Source: Candidatus Brevefilum sp. (GTDB lineage: Bacteria > Chloroflexota > Anaerolineae > Anaerolineales > Anaerolineaceae). From it: a DNA stretch of 64,000 nucleotides. The stretch spans positions 138,308 to 202,307 of the forward strand of contig JARGGB010000001.1 of NCBI GenBank assembly GCA_029210815.1, written 5' to 3'. The notes beneath the pieces were generated by a model. That model saw only the letters and a program-made list of their open reading frames with translations. It was not told the origin of the DNA and ran no database searches. Shown here piece by piece: positions 6,993-16,683 of this stretch. The position numbers and the translations under genes were made by a program. Every line of letters starts with the position of its first letter. Position 1 is the stretch's first letter.

Positions 6993-8542
6993 TGCAACTC
7001 TTTCGCTCCACCAGATAGGACAAAATCAACAACAATCTTATTTGTTAACCACTCAATTGGCGCACGATCATCAGTATAAACCTGTGTGGATTCAATTGGC
7101 GGCATTTTATTCAAGTAAGTCATTGTCATCGCTTCAATTAACAAGGATGGACTTGAGGTCTCTGCCAATATCGCATAATTCTGAAGAAAATTCTCCCAAC
7201 TTCCAGGCTGTTTGGTTGCAAAAAGCATGGTGTTGAATGATTCGGGGATATCCATGACAAAGGTGCTGGCAAAAACCTGTTCAACAGTTGTACCAAGGTC
7301 ATTAACCAGTGTCCTGTCCAAAGGACTTCTACCAATGTTAATTACCATTACACCGTCGTCCGTTAAATGCTGATGCACAATCTCGAAAAATTCGATTGTG
7401 GTCATATGCCAGGGGATATACGGCGGTCGATAGGCATCAACACTGATAATGTCATAGCTGTACGGAGAATGTGCCAGCCCCCAGCGACCGTCCTGAACAA
7501 AGATGTTTAGATTGGACTGCCCCATTTCAAAATACCGCTCCCCAACATCCACAATCTTGGGGTCAATTTCATACCCATCAATTTCGATGTTTTCATAAAC
7601 AGCATTGGCTTGCCTGGCTGTTGTACCTGCTGCCAGACCAACAATGGCAATGCGTTTAACCGACTTCGGCGAGTGCGGATAAGCATTGAAATAAGGCGCA
7701 GCAAGCACTTGTGACCAGGGTCCATAATAATTCAATTGGGTTGGATGATAAACAGAATGCATGCCCTGTCCATCATTCAAGCGCAAGTAGCGAAATTCAT
7801 CGGATTCGATCACCTGGATGTAATTATAAGAAGACTCCGTCTCATATATCAAATTTTCAGTTGCCTTATCCGCCCCCCTCACACCGAAAATCCACAAAAT
7901 TACTAAAAAAACTGGCATCCAGCTAAATTTGAGCCATTTCGTAAATCCAACATAGATCAAGAATCCAATAGTCGATATCAGCATTAATACACTGCTGAAG
8001 AATAGAAAGGTGCGATAGGTGCCAATTAGAGGAACCAAAATTAATACGGGTAAAAAGGTGCCGATAAACGAGCCAAGGGTTGAAATCGCTGAAAGTAAGC
8101 CAGCAGTCCTTCCGACTTCATCCTTATCTCTCAAGGCAAGTTTTAATGCAAATGGTGAAACCATGCCAAGCAATATCACAGGAACGATAAAGAGGATCAA
8201 TATCGTAACAAAGGATCCAGCAAGAATTGCCACCTGATAGCGGTCAAAGGCATTCGCCGTCAGCCTTAAAATTGGACGAGAAGCCATGGGAACCAGCGCG
8301 ATGGCAAGGCTTGCCCACATCAGTAACCGATAAAAGAAATGGAAATTCGGAAATTTATCCGCCAGTTTCCCACCAGCCCAGTAACCCACGGCAAGATAAA
8401 TCAATATCAATCCAATGACACTTGCCCAAACCAGATTACTGCTGCCGTAAACATTGCCAATCAACCGGGATGCGGACATCTCCACAGCTAAGGCGGTCAT
8501 CCCTGAAAAAAATACGGTGATAAATAGATAATACTTTTTCAT
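6989..8542 (-). CDS. Membrane-fused spermidine synthase-like protein
   Basis: A 517-residue fusion. Residues 1-215 form about seven or eight hydrophobic helices, beginning with FFSGMTALAVEMSASRLIGN, a hallmark of membrane-bound spermidine-synthase-like proteins. Residues 225-500 form a Rossmann methyltransferase-type domain: LRLNDGQGMHSVYHP, the cofactor motif IVGLAAGTTARQ, the acidic residue in EIDGYEIDPKIVDVG, and the aminopropyltransferase active-site region SVDAYRPPYIPWHMTTIEFF. The family transfers aminopropyl groups from decarboxylated S-adenosylmethionine, but the membrane-fused members are mostly uncharacterised, so true spermidine synthesis is unproven. It is co-transcribed with the DUF1461 gene and divergent from the methyltransferase at 8627. 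No speD or speA/B homologue is in the window. Confidence 0.82.
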   Translation of the reverse strand: MKKYYLFITVFFSGMTALAVEMSASRLIGNVYGSSNLVWASVIGLILIYLAVGYWAGGKLADKFPNFHFFYRLLMWASLAIALVPMASRPILRLTANAFDRYQVAILAGSFVTILILFIVPVILLGMVSPFALKLALRDKDEVGRTAGLLSAISTLGSFIGTFLPVLILVPLIGTYRTFLFFSSVLMLISTIGFLIYVGFTKWLKFSWMPVFLVILWIFGVRGADKATENLIYETESSYNYIQVIESDEFRYLRLNDGQGMHSVYHPTQLNYYGPWSQVLAAPYFNAYPHSPKSVKRIAIVGLAAGTTARQANAVYENIEIDGYEIDPKIVDVGERYFEMGQSNLNIFVQDGRWGLAHSPYSYDIISVDAYRPPYIPWHMTTIEFFEIVHQHLTDDGVMVINIGRSPLDRTLVNDLGTTVEQVFASTFVMDIPESFNTMLFATKQPGSWENFLQNYAILAETSSPSLLIEAMTMTYLNKMPPIESTQVYTDDRAPIEWLTNKIVVDFVLSGGAKELQ

Positions 8543-8626
8543 ATAATTTGACGTGTCTCAAGAATGTCTAAACAGAAATTATAATTGACAATAGTTATAC
8601 CTTAAACCAATCGGTAATTCTGAAAT

Positions 8627-9391
8627 ATGAAAAAACGCACTAATTACGACGAAATTGCCAGCACATACAACCAGCGATACACTGGGAACGCGTATCCGGG
8701 CACGCTCAAGGCACTCAGACGCATTCTAAGCGAAGAACGGCATCATAAGGTTCTGGAGGTTGGATGTGGTACAAGCCATTGGCTAAAAGCCCTGAGAACA
8801 ATTCGAGAGATTTCATATTTCGGAATTGATTCCTCTTTCAACATGCTTAAAAAATCGCAGCATCCCGATGGCATTCACCTCACCCAGGGCATGGCAGAAA
8901 ATTTGCCTTTCTCAGACAATTTATTCGATTTCATTTTTGTTGTCAATGCTGTACACCACTTTTCAAAGAAAATTGCCTTCCTTAAAGAAGCGTACCGCGT
9001 GTTAACCGAAAACGGCAAGCTCTCAATCATCGGTATGGACCCGGCAGATAGTCGGAACAAATGGTACGTTTACCAATTTTTTGAAGGCACCTTCGACCGT
9101 GATATCACGAGGTTCCCAACACAAACGCAGCTCGAAAAGTGGTTATTACGAACCGGCTTCAAAATTCTTGGTATTGAAGATGTCGAAATGATACACGATC
9201 CTAAAATTGGGAGAAATGTTCTTCAAGACGCTTTCCTTAAGAAAAATGCGTGCTCACAATTAGCAATGTTAAGCGATAAAGAATATAAGGATGGCCTGAT
9301 TAAAATTAACGACAAACTGAACACCACGGATGGAGAAAATTTTAAATTTGAGAATGATATCGTTTTGAAAATGATCACGGCTGAAAAATAA
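8627..9391 (+). CDS. Class I SAM-dependent methyltransferase
   Basis: A 254-residue cytoplasmic methyltransferase of the UbiE/Methyltransf_11 type. Motif I is KVLEVGCGTSHWLKAL (near residue 40), followed by the acidic GIDSSFNML, motif IV LPFSDNLFDFIFVVNAVHHF (near 95), and post-motif LKEAYRVLTENGKLSIIGMD. The C-terminal half, with EKWLLRTGFKILGIE, is of the substrate-binding type. The substrate cannot be predicted. It stands alone, divergent from the membrane spermidine-synthase-like gene; I found no convincing Shine-Dalgarno before its ATG. Transcription ends at the hairpin shared with tRNA-Gln. Confidence 0.88.
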   Translation: MKKRTNYDEIASTYNQRYTGNAYPGTLKALRRILSEERHHKVLEVGCGTSHWLKALRTIREISYFGIDSSFNMLKKSQHPDGIHLTQGMAENLPFSDNLFDFIFVVNAVHHFSKKIAFLKEAYRVLTENGKLSIIGMDPADSRNKWYVYQFFEGTFDRDITRFPTQTQLEKWLLRTGFKILGIEDVEMIHDPKIGRNVLQDAFLKKNACSQLAMLSDKEYKDGLIKINDKLNTTDGENFKFENDIVLKMITAEK

Positions 9392-9409
9392 TTGCTGGAA
9401 TATTTATCA

Positions 9410-9434
9410 AAAAAGCCCATTTCCTGGGCTTTTT
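9410..9434. terminator. Bidirectional terminator between the methyltransferase gene and tRNA-Gln
   Basis: A perfect 10-bp stem AAAAAGCCCA (9410-9419) / TGGGCTTTTT (9425-9434) with a 5-nt loop. It gives a T-tract on both strands, so it can end the methyltransferase mRNA on the plus strand and the tRNA transcript, whose 3' end is at 9437, on the minus strand. Confidence 0.88.
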
Positions 9435-9436
9435 AG

Positions 9437-9507
9437 CTGGGGGTGAAGGATTCGAACCTCCATATACAGATTCAGAGTCTGCTGTCCTGCCGTTAGACGA
9501 ACCCCCA
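9437..9507 (-). tRNA. tRNA-Gln (anticodon CUG)
   Basis: On the minus strand a full cloverleaf folds. The acceptor stem is TGGGGGT (9507-9501) with ACCCCCA (9444-9438), and the discriminator is G at 9437. The D arm contains GTCTAACGGCAGGAC. The anticodon stem-loop has loop CTCTGAA, so the anticodon is CUG (9475-9473). The T arm contains GGTTCGAATCC with one G-U pair. Length is 71 nt without an encoded CCA. The bidirectional terminator follows directly. No integrase or repeated 3' end is found nearby, so it is not an occupied attachment site. Confidence 0.95.
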
Positions 9508-9669
9508 ATAACTTAATTGGGCTATATTTTACCAAATCCGCTTAAAAGTATCAAGAGGAAACCACAATTTTTTGCATTCATTTTTAGTAACTACTATCAA
9601 ATCGCATGAAAGTTTAAATTTAAAGTGCCACAAGGTAAAATTTAGATAATGAGAAAAAGGAGAAAATTT

Positions 9670-12093
9670 ATGACCGCGTTCAATGAGTTGAAACCCAGCG
9701 AACTATTTCGAAAATGTGATCCTTCCCAACTTGGCTTCGCATCCACCGATGAAATCAAAGAAACTGTGAGCATTTTTGGGCAGGAACGTGCTTCAGAAGC
9801 CATTGAATTTGGTATGAACATCGCCTATCCAGGATACAACATATTCGTTTTGGGTCCAACTGGTATGGGGAAACGCGAAGTTGTCCAGAATTTTTTCGAA
9901 GAGAAAGCAACAACAGACCCCACCCCTTCTGACTGGATTTTTGTCAACGATTTTGCAAATCCGGACAAACCTGATGCCATCGAACTACCCCCGGGATTAG
10001 GTTCACAATATCAACAGGATATCAATAATCTGATTGATGAAATGCAAACAGCCTTATCTGCTGCCTTTGAAAGTGAAGAATATCAAAACCGCAGGCAGAC
10101 AGTTTTTGAGTCCTTTAAAGATAAACAATCAGAATTATTTACACAATTACAGGAAAACGCAAATAAACATGACCTTGCCATGATCAAAACGCCATCAGGT
10201 ATCACCTTCGCGCCAAAGGATGAGGAAGGCGTTCTTACGGCAGATGAGGTAAACGAATTAAGTGAAGATGACCGTGATGAAATTAAACAAAACATTGGGG
10301 GATTGCAAGAACAGCTTCAAAAGATTCTTCAACAGGTGCCGATATGGCAGCGAGAAGCCCAGGATGAGATAAGAGAATTAAATAAAGAAATGGCAAATTT
10401 TGCCATTGGTGGGTTGATAAATGAAATCATTGATAAATATAAAGAACATAAAGAAATTGTTGAGCATATTGAACAAATCCAGGACCAAATTGTAGAAAAC
10501 GCAGACGCTTATTTATCAGGAAACGGCGGTGAACCAAGCAGTTTTCTCGAAGCAGTATCACAGCATAGCTATAGGCAGACATCATTAATGGATCAATTTA
10601 AAGTAAATGTCATTGTTGATAATAAGGATTTGCAAGGCGCGCCAGTTGTTTTTGAAAACAACCCCACCTACGCCAATCTTATCGGTAGAGTTGAACATTA
10701 TGCACAAATGGGAACCCTGAGTACGGATTTCAGGATGATAAAAGCCGGCGCAATGCACAAAGCCAATGGCGGATATTTGGTCCTTGATGCCCGTAAATTA
10801 TTATCTCAACCCTATTCATGGGATGGATTAAAAAGAGCGCTGCAATCCAAAGAGATTGAGATTGAATCAATTGGACAAGCGCTCAGCCTGATTTCAACGG
10901 TTTCACTCAGACCAGAACCCATTCCACTAAATTTGAAAATTGCCCTGGTTGGTGATCGACTGCTTTATTACCTCTTACTGCAATACGATCCGGAATTTTC
11001 CGAACTATTCAAAGTAGAGGCCGATTTTGAAACAGAAATTGAATGGGACAACCACAATCAAGATCTCTATGCGAAATTAATTGCTTCAATTATTGAAAAG
11101 GAAAACACAAAACCCTTCAATAATACGGCTGTTGCCAGGTTGATCGAACAGAGCGCACGCCTGGCAAACGATACAGAACGCTTGAATACAAAAGTTCAGG
11201 ATTTACATGAACTCATTGTTGAGGCTGATTACTGGTCAAAGAAAAACGAACACCTTCATGTTACATATGATGACGTGCAAAAAGCTATTGACTCACAAAT
11301 AAAAAGGGCTGATCGGCTTAGAGAAAAAATGCAGGAATCAATCCTGCGAGATATCAACTTGATCAGCACTGAAGGCGAAGTAACCGGACAAATCAATGGC
11401 CTTTCAGTGTTTTCATTAGGTTCCTTCATGTTCGGTAAGCCAACACGGATAACTTCCCAGGTCAGTCTTGGGAAAGGACAGGTCATCGATATTGAACGAG
11501 AAGTTGAAATGGGCGGACCGATTCATTCAAAAGGGGTTCTGATTTTGGAGGGCTTTCTCAGAGGTCGATATGCCCAGGACATCCCATTGAGCCTGTCTGC
11601 AAGCCTGGTCTTCGAACAATCTTACGGCGGTGTTGATGGTGACAGTGCTTCATCAACTGAGCTTTACGCTCTTTTGAGCAGTATTGCTGACGTGCCTATT
11701 AAACAAAGCATTGCAGCCACTGGATCGGTCAATCAATTTGGACAGGTTCAGGCAATTGGCGGGGTTAATGAAAAGATCGAAGGATTTTTCGATATCTGCG
11801 AAAAACGGGGACTGACTTCAGACCAGGGAGTTATCATTCCAAAAGCCAACGTCAAACACCTGATGTTAAGGCAGGATATCATCAATGCTGTTGATGCAGG
11901 AAAATTTCACATTTACCCTGTTGAACATGTCGACGAGGGTATTGAAATTCTGACAGGCATACCAGCAGGCAGTAAAGATGAAAATGGCAATTATCCTGAA
12001 AGAACAATCAATGCTTTGGTAAAAGATCGACTTGAAGAGTTGGCAAACAGGTTGACACAATTTGGAAAAGACAAAGGCGAAAATAGTGACTGA
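9670..12093 (+). CDS. Lon-related ATP-dependent protease (AAA_32/Lon_C type)
   Basis: An 807-residue cytoplasmic protease of the putative-protease Lon branch, not classical LonA. Walker A GPTGMGK is at residues 62-68. A long helical, acidic insertion follows (about 120-310, rich in Gln/Glu, probably coiled coil). Then come HKANGGYLVLDARKLL near 365 and AAA sensor regions. The C-terminal Lon protease domain has the Ser-Lys dyad: Ser659 in DGDSASS and Lys702 in GGVNEKIEG. I chose ATG 9670 because AGGAGA lies 6 bp before it; an upstream in-frame ATG at 9649 lacks a site. It ends inside the UspA gene, so the two are coupled; a protein-quality or stress role is inferred. Confidence 0.9.
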   Translation: MTAFNELKPSELFRKCDPSQLGFASTDEIKETVSIFGQERASEAIEFGMNIAYPGYNIFVLGPTGMGKREVVQNFFEEKATTDPTPSDWIFVNDFANPDKPDAIELPPGLGSQYQQDINNLIDEMQTALSAAFESEEYQNRRQTVFESFKDKQSELFTQLQENANKHDLAMIKTPSGITFAPKDEEGVLTADEVNELSEDDRDEIKQNIGGLQEQLQKILQQVPIWQREAQDEIRELNKEMANFAIGGLINEIIDKYKEHKEIVEHIEQIQDQIVENADAYLSGNGGEPSSFLEAVSQHSYRQTSLMDQFKVNVIVDNKDLQGAPVVFENNPTYANLIGRVEHYAQMGTLSTDFRMIKAGAMHKANGGYLVLDARKLLSQPYSWDGLKRALQSKEIEIESIGQALSLISTVSLRPEPIPLNLKIALVGDRLLYYLLLQYDPEFSELFKVEADFETEIEWDNHNQDLYAKLIASIIEKENTKPFNNTAVARLIEQSARLANDTERLNTKVQDLHELIVEADYWSKKNEHLHVTYDDVQKAIDSQIKRADRLREKMQESILRDINLISTEGEVTGQINGLSVFSLGSFMFGKPTRITSQVSLGKGQVIDIEREVEMGGPIHSKGVLILEGFLRGRYAQDIPLSLSASLVFEQSYGGVDGDSASSTELYALLSSIADVPIKQSIAATGSVNQFGQVQAIGGVNEKIEGFFDICEKRGLTSDQGVIIPKANVKHLMLRQDIINAVDAGKFHIYPVEHVDEGIEILTGIPAGSKDENGNYPERTINALVKDRLEELANRLTQFGKDKGENSD

Positions 12094-12946
12094 TGATATT
12101 CAGCCCATTTGCGTAGAAAGAATACTTGTCTCACTCGACAGCTCAAGCCACAGCTTTTCTGCACTTAAAGCTGCGGTTGAATTGGCACATCATTACAACG
12201 CATCCTTAAAAGGTGTGTTTATTCATGACAGTAAATTATTGAACCTCGCAAATATGCCGTTTTTAAGGGAGGTTGGTGAGTATACGGCAATCACACGTGA
12301 AATTTCCTCTGATGGGATTACTCGAGGCATGGTTGTGCAATCACGCTGGATCACACAAACCTTTCATAAATTAACCAACCAGACGGGTCTGCACGGTGAA
12401 TTTGAGATATTGCACGGTAATATTGACCAAATCATTGACCAGGAAGCAGAAAATTGTGATCTTCTGGTCATCGGTAAGAGCGGAACAAATCCCTTTAGAA
12501 AACGCCGATTAGGTTCTACAGCAAAGATGGTAATTAAAGAGGGGAAAAAGCCATTATTACTAGTTGAAGAAAATAATCAATTGGGGCACCCAATTTTCGT
12601 AATGTTCGATAATTCACCAGTGGGCTGGGTCAGCCTTGAAGCTGGAAGAGATCTTTTGAACATAGGTGAAAATCTCAACATTCTGATCAATGAGGATTCT
12701 GCGGAAGAATACAGAAGTGTTCAAAAGAAAATCAGATCATGGGCAGTGGAAAAACAAATAAATATCGCCTTTCAAGCATATAAAACAGAGTCTTTTGATC
12801 GGTTTTTAGATAAAATTTTCGATCTCAAGATCGGTTTGTTTATCATGCCGCGCATAATCGAGGACATGAAACAATCGTTAATTGAAAAATGCTTGAGAAG
12901 GATCTCACTGCCAATTTTATTAATACAACAACAGGCGTGTGATTGA
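12086..12946 (+). CDS. Universal stress protein, UspA family (tandem, second half degenerate)
   Basis: About 286 residues from GTG 12086, which has AAAGG 8 bp upstream; an alternative TTG at 12062 would lengthen it by eight residues. The first half is a canonical Usp domain: ERILVSLDSSSHSFSAL at the start and the ATP-binding C-terminus GKSGTNPFRKRRLGSTAKMV, fitting G-x2-G-x9-G-S, then PLLLVEE. The second half (from about residue 168) has the Usp fold order (IFVMFDNSPVGWVSLEA ... LPILLIQQ) but no ATP-binding motif. Family members bind ATP and aid survival in stress. It overlaps the Lon-like protease gene by 8 bp or more, so the pair is likely co-expressed. Confidence 0.83.
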   Translation: MTDDIQPICVERILVSLDSSSHSFSALKAAVELAHHYNASLKGVFIHDSKLLNLANMPFLREVGEYTAITREISSDGITRGMVVQSRWITQTFHKLTNQTGLHGEFEILHGNIDQIIDQEAENCDLLVIGKSGTNPFRKRRLGSTAKMVIKEGKKPLLLVEENNQLGHPIFVMFDNSPVGWVSLEAGRDLLNIGENLNILINEDSAEEYRSVQKKIRSWAVEKQINIAFQAYKTESFDRFLDKIFDLKIGLFIMPRIIEDMKQSLIEKCLRRISLPILLIQQQACD

Positions 12947-12969
12947 GTTCGGGCAAGGTAGGAAATAAT

Positions 12970-14082
12970 TTATTCTGTTCGTTTTTCCGAACGCATAGCA
13001 ACACTTTCGACCAAACCGATACCCAGCATCAAAGAAAGCAAAGAGCTGCCTCCATAACTTACAAAGGGTAAGGTTAAGCCAGTCACAGGCAAGACATTCA
13101 TATTCACACCAATATTGACAATCGATTGGAAGAATATCAAAACACCAAATCCATAAGCAATTAATGCCCCAAAGGTATCCGTTGCGTTTTGTGCGATTCT
13201 AAAACAGCGAACAATCACCACAACCAGCAAAAGAAGGACAAGCACCGTACCAACAAATCCAAATTCAGCAGCAAGCACACTGAAAATGAAATCTGTGTGC
13301 CTCACTTTCAAAAACCTTAATTGAACCTGTGTGGACTGGTTGTAACCCTGGCCAAACAAACCACCTGTGCCTATGGTGATTAATGCCTGGTCAACATTAT
13401 AAGTTTCACCATAGCGGGCGTTCGGGTCCGGGAACAAGAAATTTGTTATGCGTAATTTTTGATAATCTTCTAAGAAGGAAAATCCTGTAATTGCGCCAAT
13501 CACCAAAACAAATAAGACCAAACCAATGGCGATTAAAATGTATCGAACTCTGATTCCTGTAATCCACAAAAAAGCAGCCCAAATTACCAAAAGCACAATC
13601 GTTGTGCTTAAATTTGGTTGAAGGAAAATCCAAATTAACAAACCGCCAACGAGTACAGCACTTCTCAATATCGTTGAAAATTTCAGAATGCGATTATCAC
13701 GCTTAGCGAAAAAATTCGCCAGGGTTAGAATAATTACAATCTTTGCCAGTTCCGCCGGCTGGATCAGAATTTGTCCCACTTCCAGCCAGCGAACAGAACC
13801 AAACCTGGCTTCAGCAGTGAACACAAACAACAAGAACACCATGGTCACCAGGTACATGGGCTGTATCAAGGTCATCCAGTATTTGTAATCAACAGCGGCA
13901 ACAACAAAAAGCACAACAAGACTGATGGCCAGGAAAGTCGTTTGACGCTGTGGATGGTCAACAAGCTCAAGGTTGCCAGCAATAGAGCTGCGAATCAATG
14001 CAATACCTAAAATTGATAGGATCAGAACTGCACTGAACAGCCAGAAATCAAAATTTTGCCAGATATTTCGTAATTGTTTCAT
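12970..14082 (-). CDS. rodA: Peptidoglycan glycosyltransferase RodA (SEDS family)
   Basis: Polytopic membrane protein of 370 residues with about ten helices. SEDS hallmarks are seen: QPAELAKIVIILTLANFF near residue 108, a large extracytoplasmic loop with GSGGLFGQGY-like text (TIGTGGLFGQGYNQST), HTDFIFSVLAAEFGFVG near 250, and the C-terminal LPVTGLTLPFVSYGGSSLL. It polymerises lipid II into glycan strands for side-wall growth together with the class B PBP encoded just upstream. It is the last gene of the mreB-mreC-mreD-mrdA-rodA run, 11 bp after mrdA, which assigns it to RodA rather than FtsW. Confidence 0.95.
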   Translation of the reverse strand: MKQLRNIWQNFDFWLFSAVLILSILGIALIRSSIAGNLELVDHPQRQTTFLAISLVVLFVVAAVDYKYWMTLIQPMYLVTMVFLLFVFTAEARFGSVRWLEVGQILIQPAELAKIVIILTLANFFAKRDNRILKFSTILRSAVLVGGLLIWIFLQPNLSTTIVLLVIWAAFLWITGIRVRYILIAIGLVLFVLVIGAITGFSFLEDYQKLRITNFLFPDPNARYGETYNVDQALITIGTGGLFGQGYNQSTQVQLRFLKVRHTDFIFSVLAAEFGFVGTVLVLLLLVVVIVRCFRIAQNATDTFGALIAYGFGVLIFFQSIVNIGVNMNVLPVTGLTLPFVSYGGSSLLSLMLGIGLVESVAMRSEKRTE

Positions 14083-14093
14083 AAGAATTTAAC

Positions 14094-16181
14094 TTATGGT
14101 TGAACGGGTGTGTCAATCAGTTTGAGTTCAAAATACGCATCAATTACCTGTCGCACAATCGGGGCGGAAAAAGTTGCGCCCTCAGTTCCATTATAGATAA
14201 ATGCTACAACGGCAATTTCAGCATCATCCCAGGGAGCATACCCAACATACCAGGCATGGGATGGCCAGGCACCGAACTCACATAAACCTTGTGCCTGGGC
14301 AACATTGTCGCAATACTCAGCCGTACCGGTCTTTCCCGCTGATCTGCTGGTGTCATTTCTAAACAAGTCATCGTGACGATCGGTCTCATACCGACTGGCG
14401 GTACCTTCTGTCACGACCATACGCATTCCCTGGTTAGCCAATTCAATCACCCAGGGTTCAACTGTCTTGGTTTCACTTGTTTCAACATTTCCATCATACA
14501 TATTGATCACGGGATCTTTGGTGATATCCCATCGAACGCTGGGAGTCATTTGCTGAACAATCTCGCCATCCTGGTCAATCACTTTATCCACAATCGTGAC
14601 ATCCATCAATTTGCCGCCGTTGGCAATCGTGGAAATTGAATTCAACACCTGAAGCGGCGTTGCCAGCACAAATCCCTGGCCAATTGCCGCTGTATAGGTA
14701 TCCCCTGTCGCCCAGTTTTCACCCAGGGTTAAACGTTTCCATGTAGGGTTAGGAACAAGCCCATCCGATTCACCTGGCAATTCAATACCAGTTACAGACC
14801 CATAGCCAAGCGCCTGGGCGTATTCACTCATCAACCAGGGTCCTAAACCACCGTCTGGAACTTCATCACCAAACCCGCCTGCAACTTTATGCCAGTATAT
14901 ATTACAGGATAATGCGACCCCTTCTAAAAAGTTGACCATCCCATGGCCGTTACGGTCCCAACAGACAAATTGACGTGGTACACCCGGATCATTTTCATAA
15001 AACCGCTGGATTACCGTAATCATTCCTGGATCTTCGATCTCATATTCCGGGGTAACGACGCCTTCATTCAATACACCAAGGGCAGATGTCATTTTGTACA
15101 CAGACCCAGGGGGATGCTCGGCTGATATCGCGTGATTAAATAAAGGACGCTGGGGATCATTGCTCAATTGCTCGTAATAATAACCCGGAATGATCCTTTC
15201 CATCCGATTGTTTTCATAATTGGGGTAGGACACCAAAGCCAATACTTCGCCGGTTTTTGGATTCATCGCGATCACAACCCCGTTATTAGAAATTGTCCTG
15301 CCGGAATAAGTATTCCAATAATTAAGTTCATTGATTAATGCTTCTCGCGCAATCGATTGCAGACGGGAATCAATCGTCAAGTAGACATCCTGACCAGGTG
15401 TCGGTTCTACCGGTTCTTCCAAAGTCCGTATGATCTCCCCAGCCACATTGACCTCGACGAGTTCTCTGCCGTTTCTTCCAGCAAGAATATCATTTAGTGA
15501 TTGTTCAACGCCAGCGTAACCAACCTTATCCCTGTTAGCAACAAATCCCAGGTCGACATAATAATCTTCAAGCACAGCAGGAACCGGACCTAAAAAACCA
15601 ATAATTTCCGACGTCAATTCGCCGGTTGGATAATGCCTGACTGATGAAATCTCAACATCGATCCCTGGCCAATCTTCACTGTTTTCCATCACAACCATAG
15701 CGACATCCTGGGAAACATCACATTTCAAGGCAGTGGACTGAAAAGGCCAGTTCGTGGTGGCAATAAAAACAATTTGGGAAATGCCTAGATCATTGTAGCA
15801 GGGTGTAAAATTACGCACCGTTTCTTCATCTGTATCTCCCTGGCTGATAGGCATATCAATCAGTTCCGCAAGTTCCCTGAAGATATCCTGAATATCTCCC
15901 TCATCTGCAGGCAGATAACCGGGGGTAACAACCACATTATACGACGGCACATTTTGAGCAAGGATATACCCATTACGATCATAAATGGTGCCTCGAATGG
16001 CAGGCTCATAGATCACCTGTATTCGATTGTCATTTGCCTGAGCAATAAAATCTTCCCCCTGGATGATTTGAATATCAAACAAGCGAAGGATATAAAAGCC
16101 AAAAATTGTCCCAATTAGAATAAAAAGCACCAAAAAGCGCCAATTTTCAAATTTACTGTTCCGTTGAGGGAAAACACTCAT
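14094..16181 (-). CDS. mrdA: Penicillin-binding protein 2 (elongasome transpeptidase)
   Basis: A 695-residue class B PBP that cross-links peptidoglycan during elongation. One N-terminal membrane anchor (about residues 13-33) is followed by the PBP dimerisation domain beginning RGTIYDRNGYILAQNVP, and a transpeptidase domain with the serine motif SVYK (within PPGSVYKMTSALG), the SCN motif in VALSCNIYWHK, and KTG in AGKTGTAEYCDN. The C-terminus has HAWYVGYAPWDDAEIAVVAF. It overlaps mreD by 4 bp and precedes rodA, its SEDS partner. The length is slightly above the 600-650 usual for MrdA, with an acidic stretch near residues 110-140. Confidence 0.95.
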   Translation of the reverse strand: MSVFPQRNSKFENWRFLVLFILIGTIFGFYILRLFDIQIIQGEDFIAQANDNRIQVIYEPAIRGTIYDRNGYILAQNVPSYNVVVTPGYLPADEGDIQDIFRELAELIDMPISQGDTDEETVRNFTPCYNDLGISQIVFIATTNWPFQSTALKCDVSQDVAMVVMENSEDWPGIDVEISSVRHYPTGELTSEIIGFLGPVPAVLEDYYVDLGFVANRDKVGYAGVEQSLNDILAGRNGRELVEVNVAGEIIRTLEEPVEPTPGQDVYLTIDSRLQSIAREALINELNYWNTYSGRTISNNGVVIAMNPKTGEVLALVSYPNYENNRMERIIPGYYYEQLSNDPQRPLFNHAISAEHPPGSVYKMTSALGVLNEGVVTPEYEIEDPGMITVIQRFYENDPGVPRQFVCWDRNGHGMVNFLEGVALSCNIYWHKVAGGFGDEVPDGGLGPWLMSEYAQALGYGSVTGIELPGESDGLVPNPTWKRLTLGENWATGDTYTAAIGQGFVLATPLQVLNSISTIANGGKLMDVTIVDKVIDQDGEIVQQMTPSVRWDITKDPVINMYDGNVETSETKTVEPWVIELANQGMRMVVTEGTASRYETDRHDDLFRNDTSRSAGKTGTAEYCDNVAQAQGLCEFGAWPSHAWYVGYAPWDDAEIAVVAFIYNGTEGATFSAPIVRQVIDAYFELKLIDTPVQP

Positions 16182-16681
16182 GCCTCCACCTCCAAAGGGT
16201 AAATTCGCCCGACCACATCACTAACAACCGCATAAACCGGAAGAGCGAATATTAAATTCAATAATAAGCTTGGCAAAACAATATGATCAACACTTGTGCT
16301 GAAAGAAAATACAGCACCGGTCATTCGGAGCACAAAAATATAGACACCATGTTGAAAAATTGTGCCAACCAATGTAACGATAAACATAGCCAGTATTGGA
16401 TTACGCCACACACGTCTCTGTAATAGTTTTGAGATGCTAACGACTCCCAGGTAAGCAATCAAAGGTGCAAAAAACGGCATTGCAGACGCTAAACTAATCA
16501 AAACACCGGCGATAAAAGTCCACAACCAGCTGTTCTTCACCTGTTCATGCAATGACCAGGCAGCCAGGAACAACAAAACAACGTCAGCGGTACCAGAAAT
16601 TAAGTTAGCCTGGGAGAAAATGGCCGTTTGCAAGCTATAAAATACCACAAGTGACAGTGCACACACAAGGTGGGAAATCAA
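16178..16681 (-). CDS. mreD: Rod-shape-determining protein MreD
   Basis: A 167-residue, very hydrophobic protein with about five helices and only short loops, of the normal MreD length. Identification rests on topology, on a weakly conserved C-terminal LPSLLLNLIFALPVYAVV, and on position between mreC and mrdA. MreD is a membrane component of the elongasome. The start is probably TTG 16681, immediately after the mreC stop, with GGAG inside the end of mreC as the ribosome site; it overlaps mrdA by 4 bp. Confidence 0.88.
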   Translation of the reverse strand: MISHLVCALSLVVFYSLQTAIFSQANLISGTADVVLLFLAAWSLHEQVKNSWLWTFIAGVLISLASAMPFFAPLIAYLGVVSISKLLQRRVWRNPILAMFIVTLVGTIFQHGVYIFVLRMTGAVFSFSTSVDHIVLPSLLLNLIFALPVYAVVSDVVGRIYPLEVEA

Positions 16682-16683
16682 AA

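Noticed and set aside
8585-8590. TTGACA as the -35 box of the methyltransferase gene.
   Set aside because: No acceptable -10 lies 16-18 bp downstream; the nearest weak candidate is too far away.
9437-9507. tRNA-Gln as a phage or island attachment site.
   Set aside because: No integrase, no direct repeat of the tRNA 3' end and no shift in gene character are seen on either side.
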